Positions 60,106 through 64,000 of a stretch of DNA of 64,000 nucleotides are shown one piece after another. Where the stretch lies: NCBI RefSeq assembly GCF_011752525.1, contig NZ_VWXI01000015.1, positions 1 to 64,000 on the forward strand, in the 5' to 3' direction. Source of the DNA: Pantoea sp. Cy-639 (lineage in GTDB: Bacteria > Pseudomonadota > Gammaproteobacteria > Pseudomonadales > Pseudomonadaceae). The translations under genes and the position numbers were made by a program. How positions within the stretch are numbered: the stretch's first letter is position 1; each line of letters opens with the position of its first letter. A model generated the notes under the pieces. It was given only the letters and a program-made list of their open reading frames with translations, was not told where the DNA came from and did not search any database.

Positions 60106-62394
60106 ATGAATGATCTGGCCAACTCCACAATGACCCAAAATTCCCCTCCCGTGCGGATTGACTTCAATACGCCCGAGTTGCAACGCAAGCGCCGCCTGCG
60201 CGCGCTCAAGGATCGCCTGACCCGCTGGTACGTCCTGGTGGGCGGGCTCGCTGTGCTGGCGGCGATCACGCTGATCTTCTTCTACCTGGCCTATGTGGTG
60301 CTGCCGCTGTTCCAGGGGGCCGAGCTGACCAGCAAGAAGGCCCTGGAGCCGACCTGGCTGCAACAGGATGCCGGCAAGCCCCTGATGATCGCCCTCGAGG
60401 AGCAGAACCTCGTGGGCATGCGCGTTTCCGACAAGGGCCAGGCGCTGTTCTTCGACACCAAGACCGGCAATGAGCTCAAGCGGGTCGACCTGCCACTGCC
60501 AGCCGGCACCCAGGTCAGCTCGATCGGCACCGACCAGCCGGGCAGCCCGCTGGTGGTGCTGGGCTTGTCCAATGGCCAGGCGATCGTGTTCCACCACACC
60601 TACAAGATCACCTACCCGGACAACAAGAAGACCATCGAGGCCGGCATCGACTTCCCATACGGTCAGGCCGCCTTCACCCTCGACGACGAAGGGCGCGCAC
60701 TGGAGCACGTGAGCGTCAACGTCAATGGCGATACCTTGCTGCTGGCCGGCTCCACCGGTTCGCACCTGCAAGTGATCGAGCTGTCGCGTACCGAGAACAT
60801 GATGACCGGCGACGTGACCACCGAGCAGAACCGCATCGAGCTGCCGCAAATGACCGAGACGGTGAAGAACATCTTCATCGACCCGCGCCAGCAGTGGTTG
60901 TACGTGGTCAACGGCCGCGCCACCGCCGACGTCTTCAGCCTGCGCGAGAAGAGCCTCAACGGCCGCTACAAGCTGCTCGAGGACGGTAACGCCGAAATCA
61001 CCGCCAGCGCCCAGCTGGTCGGGGGTATCTCGCTGATCTTCGGTGACTCCAAGGGCGGTCTGAGCCAGTGGTTCATGGCCCGCGATCCGGACGGTGAATC
61101 GCGCCTGAAGCTGATCCGCAGCTTCCAGCTGGGCAAGGCCCCGGTGGTACAGATCGACGCCGAGGAGCGCCGCAAGGGCTTCATCGCCCTGGACAGCGAA
61201 GGCAAGCTCGGTGTGTTCCACAGCACCGCGCACCGCACCCTGCTGGTCGAGTCGGTCGCCGACGGCGCCGGCGTGCTGGCACTGTCGCCGCGGGCCAACC
61301 GCATCGTCATCGAGGAAGGTGGCAAGCTGCTGCCGCTGAGCCTGCACAACCCGCACCCGGAAATCTCCTTCAGCGCGCTGTGGGGCAAGGTCTGGTACGA
61401 GAACTACGACGAGCCCAAGTACGTCTGGCAGTCGACCGCTTCGAACACTGACTTCGAGCCCAAGCTGAGCCTGTCGCCACTGACCTTCGGTACCCTCAAG
61501 GCTGCGTTCTACGCGATGATCCTGGCGGCGCCGCTGGCCATCGCCGCGGCTATCTACACCGCCTACTTCATGGCCCCGGGCATGCGCCGCAAGGTCAAGC
61601 CGGTGATCGAGCTGATGGAAGCGATGCCGACGGTGATCCTCGGCTTCTTCGCCGGCCTGTTCCTGGCGCCATACCTGGAGGGCCACCTGCCGGGCGTGTT
61701 CAGCCTGCTGCTGATCCTGCCGGTCGGGATCCTGGCCGCGGGCTTCGCCTGGAGCCGCCTGCCGGAGTCGATCCGCCTGCGCATCCCGGATGGCTGGGAA
61801 GCGGCGATCCTGATCCCGGTGATCCTGGCGGTTGGCGCGTTCGCCCTGTACATGAGCCCGTTCCTCGAGAGCTGGTTCTTCGGCGGCGACATGCGCCTGT
61901 GGATCACCCACGACCTGGGTATCACCTACGACCAGCGCAACGCCTTGGTGGTCGGTATCGCCATGGGCTTCGCGGTCATCCCGAACATCTACTCCATTGC
62001 CGAGGACGCCGTGTTCAGCGTGCCGCGCAGCCTGACCCTGGGCTCGCTGGCCCTGGGCGCGACGCCCTGGCAGACCCTGACCCGCGTGGTCATCCTCACC
62101 GCCAGCCCGGGGATCTTCTCGGCGCTGATGATCGGCATGGGCCGCGCGGTGGGCGAGACCATGATCGTGCTCATGGCCACCGGCAACACCCCGGTGATGG
62201 AGCTGAACCTGTTCGAGGGCATGCGCACCCTGGCCGCCAACGTGGCCGTGGAAATGCCCGAATCGGAAGTCGGTGGCAGCCACTATCGTGTGCTGTTCCT
62301 CGCCGCACTCGTGCTGCTGCTGTTCACGTTCATCATGAACACCTTGGCCGAGCTGATTCGCCAGCGCCTGCGCAAGAAATACTCGTCGCTTTGA
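60106..62394 (+). CDS. pstC: Phosphate ABC transporter permease PstC (long form)
   Basis: The 762-residue protein is more than twice the ~300-residue classical PstC. After an N-terminal membrane segment (about 45-65) comes a ~390-residue extracytoplasmic insert without recognised catalytic motifs. The permease core follows (about 460-755), with EAMPTVILGFFAGLFLAPYL and the ATPase-contact loop GRAVGETMIVLMATGNTPVM. This long form is usual in Pseudomonas next to this type of PstS. ATG 60106 is preferred to a GTG two codons earlier. PstA starts 17 bases after its stop. Confidence 0.9.
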   Translation: MNDLANSTMTQNSPPVRIDFNTPELQRKRRLRALKDRLTRWYVLVGGLAVLAAITLIFFYLAYVVLPLFQGAELTSKKALEPTWLQQDAGKPLMIALEEQNLVGMRVSDKGQALFFDTKTGNELKRVDLPLPAGTQVSSIGTDQPGSPLVVLGLSNGQAIVFHHTYKITYPDNKKTIEAGIDFPYGQAAFTLDDEGRALEHVSVNVNGDTLLLAGSTGSHLQVIELSRTENMMTGDVTTEQNRIELPQMTETVKNIFIDPRQQWLYVVNGRATADVFSLREKSLNGRYKLLEDGNAEITASAQLVGGISLIFGDSKGGLSQWFMARDPDGESRLKLIRSFQLGKAPVVQIDAEERRKGFIALDSEGKLGVFHSTAHRTLLVESVADGAGVLALSPRANRIVIEEGGKLLPLSLHNPHPEISFSALWGKVWYENYDEPKYVWQSTASNTDFEPKLSLSPLTFGTLKAAFYAMILAAPLAIAAAIYTAYFMAPGMRRKVKPVIELMEAMPTVILGFFAGLFLAPYLEGHLPGVFSLLLILPVGILAAGFAWSRLPESIRLRIPDGWEAAILIPVILAVGAFALYMSPFLESWFFGGDMRLWITHDLGITYDQRNALVVGIAMGFAVIPNIYSIAEDAVFSVPRSLTLGSLALGATPWQTLTRVVILTASPGIFSALMIGMGRAVGETMIVLMATGNTPVMELNLFEGMRTLAANVAVEMPESEVGGSHYRVLFLAALVLLLFTFIMNTLAELIRQRLRKKYSSL

Positions 62395-62411
62395 TAGAAA
62401 GGTAGAGATCC

Positions 62412-64000
62412 GTGAAAAAGGATTCCCTCAAAGGCTGGTTCAAGAGCGGCGCCCCTGGCGTCTGGATCAGCGGTGGCGCGGTGGCCATGGCGGTCATCAT
62501 GACCGTCGGCCTGCTGGCCGTGATCGCCGTCCGTGGCCTGGGCCACTTCTGGCCGGCCGACCTGATCCAGGCCACCTACAAGGTGCCTGGCCAGGCCGAC
62601 CATGTGATCATCGGCGAAGTGGTGCAGAAGGAAGAAGTACCGCGCGAACGCCTCAAGGGCGCCGGCCTGCCGGTGCCCGACCAGGGCCCGGAATTCATGA
62701 CCCGCGAGCTGGTCAAGGTAGGCAACCGCGACCTCAACGGCAGTGATTTCACCTGGCTGGTCGGCGACTGGCTGGTGGACCAGCGCAAGCCGGCCGAGCT
62801 GATCGCCCTGGAACGCCGTGAGTGGGGCAACTTCTACGGTTACCTGGTCAGCGTCAAGGAAGAGGGCCGGGTGGTGGCCCAGGGCCCCGAGGCCTGGAAC
62901 GAACTGCAGGCCCGCCTCAAGCGCGCCAGCCAGCTCAACGACCAGTTGGTGCAGCTGGAGAAGAAGGACATCGGTGCCATCAACCATGGCCTGGAGCGCC
63001 TGCGCCTGCACGGTCGCAAGCTCGAGCTCAACGGCAAGCTGGATGCCGCCGCCCAGGCCGACATGGACGCCGAGCGCGCCGAGCTGAATGCCCGCTACCA
63101 GGCCATCGAGGAGCGCCTGACCGGTCTGCACCAGGCCTTCGCCCGCGACAGTCTGGTGGCGCGCGACGGCAATGGTCGCGAAGTCGAGATCAACCTGAGC
63201 AAGGTGGTCCACGCGATTCAGCCGAACGCGATGTCCGGCATGACCAAGATGGGTACCTACTTCGCCAAGGTGTGGGAATTCCTCAGCGATGACCCACGCG
63301 AGGCCAACACCGAGGGTGGTATCTTCCCGGCCATCTTCGGCACCGTGATGATGACCCTGATCATGGCCGTGATCGTCACCCCGTTCGGCGTGCTGGCGGC
63401 GGTATACCTGCGCGAATACGCCAGGCAGGGCCCGGTGACGCGGCTGATCCGCATCGCCGTGAACAACCTGGCGGGTGTGCCGGCGATCGTCTATGGCGTG
63501 TTCGGCCTGGGCTTCTTCGTCTATGTGCTGGGCGGTTCGATCGACCGGCTGTTCTTCCCTGAGTCGCTGCCGGCGCCGACCCTGGGCACTCCGGGCCTGC
63601 TGTGGGCTTCGCTGACCCTGGCGCTGCTGGCGGTACCCGTGGTGATCGTCGCCACCGAGGAAGGCCTGGCGCGGATTCCGCGCACCGTGCGCGAAGGCTC
63701 GCTGGCCCTGGGCGCGACCAAGGCCGAGACCCTGTGGAAGATCGTCCTGCCGATGGCCAGCCCGGCCATGATGACCGGCATGATCCTCGCCGTGGCCCGC
63801 GCCGCTGGCGAAGTGGCCCCGCTGATGCTGGTGGGCGTGGTGAAGCTGGCGCCGTCGTTGCCGCTGGACGGTAACTACCCGTACCTGCACCTGGACCAGA
63901 AGATCATGCACCTGGGCTTCCATATCTACGATGTCGGCTTCCAGAGCCCTAACGTCGAGGCCGCGCGACCGCTGGTCTACGCCACTGCGCTGCTGCTGGT
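62412..64000 (+). CDS. pstA: Phosphate ABC transporter permease PstA (partial, long form)
   Basis: The frame opens at GTG 62412 and runs off the right edge after 529 codons. Like PstC it carries an enlarged N-terminal extracytoplasmic region with a coiled-coil-like part (about 160-240; NDQLVQLEKKDIGAINHGLE). The permease core follows with TEGGIFPAIFGTVMMTLIMA, NNLAGVPAIVYGVFGLGFFV and the ATPase-contact loop AVARAAGEVAPLMLVG. pstB and phoU are expected beyond the window. Confidence 0.9.
   Translation, partial: MKKDSLKGWFKSGAPGVWISGGAVAMAVIMTVGLLAVIAVRGLGHFWPADLIQATYKVPGQADHVIIGEVVQKEEVPRERLKGAGLPVPDQGPEFMTRELVKVGNRDLNGSDFTWLVGDWLVDQRKPAELIALERREWGNFYGYLVSVKEEGRVVAQGPEAWNELQARLKRASQLNDQLVQLEKKDIGAINHGLERLRLHGRKLELNGKLDAAAQADMDAERAELNARYQAIEERLTGLHQAFARDSLVARDGNGREVEINLSKVVHAIQPNAMSGMTKMGTYFAKVWEFLSDDPREANTEGGIFPAIFGTVMMTLIMAVIVTPFGVLAAVYLREYARQGPVTRLIRIAVNNLAGVPAIVYGVFGLGFFVYVLGGSIDRLFFPESLPAPTLGTPGLLWASLTLALLAVPVVIVATEEGLARIPRTVREGSLALGATKAETLWKIVLPMASPAMMTGMILAVARAAGEVAPLMLVGVVKLAPSLPLDGNYPYLHLDQKIMHLGFHIYDVGFQSPNVEAARPLVYATALLL

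Noticed and set aside
60058..62283. 741-codon minus-strand ORF opposite pstC
   Set aside because: The plus strand holds PstC with permease motifs and a Pho box; the minus frame is compositional shadow.

Overview
The window is a GC-rich Pseudomonas chromosome segment. Gene content and order (uvrD, zwf next to an RpiR/HexR regulator, pycR-pycAB, aphB, aspA, purEK, pstSCA) match the part of the chromosome that lies fairly close to oriC in Pseudomonas putida-group genomes. An hcnABC cyanide operon beside lpd, cfa and cls points to a P. entomophila-like member of that group. This is inference from remembered gene order; no search was run.

The first ~12.7 kb is accessory DNA with visibly lower GC, mixed strand use and gene debris. 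It starts inside an IS3-family element (1-124). Next come a three-gene operon led by a TIGR04255-family protein, an HNH nuclease, and a tight convergent pair of operons. The plus-strand operon (4976-7187) encodes a DUF4031 protein, a MazG-type pyrophosphohydrolase with a long C-terminal domain, and a uracil-DNA-glycosylase-superfamily protein, and is read divergently from a small XRE repressor across a 9-bp inverted repeat. The minus-strand operon (10260-7197) encodes a carrier-protein-like small protein, an XRE repressor, an ImmA/IrrE metallopeptidase fused to what looks like a chagasin-type cysteine-protease inhibitor domain, a papain-like protease with intact catalytic triad, and a thymidylate-synthase-like protein. 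I regard this as the best candidate for a poorly described, nucleotide-centred conflict system. Remnants of outer-membrane protein genes lie just beyond it.

From 12.8 kb onward the window is ordinary core genome. It holds hcnABC (hydrogen cyanide from glycine); lpd, cfa and cls; a zinc-starvation block (folE2, a secreted protein, zigA, DUF1826, a second COG0523 GTPase) around a perfect Zur-type palindrome; pdxY, a thioesterase and a CPA2 antiporter; uvrD; a GGDEF/EAL protein; zwf and a HexR-like regulator around a HexR-type palindrome; pyruvate carboxylase pycAB with its LysR regulator; a MocR/PaiB/GNAT group; polyamine genes (acetylpolyamine amidohydrolase and a PotF-like binding protein) with an AraC regulator; aspA; purEK behind a leader terminator; and pstS-pstC-pstA with Pho boxes. 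pstA runs off the right edge.

Two whole-window patterns stand out. Perfect DnaA-box 9-mers (TTATCCACA) occur at least eleven times, in three clusters inside genes, one of which is an exact 12-bp periodic array in the MocR gene. REP-type palindromes are scattered between core genes.
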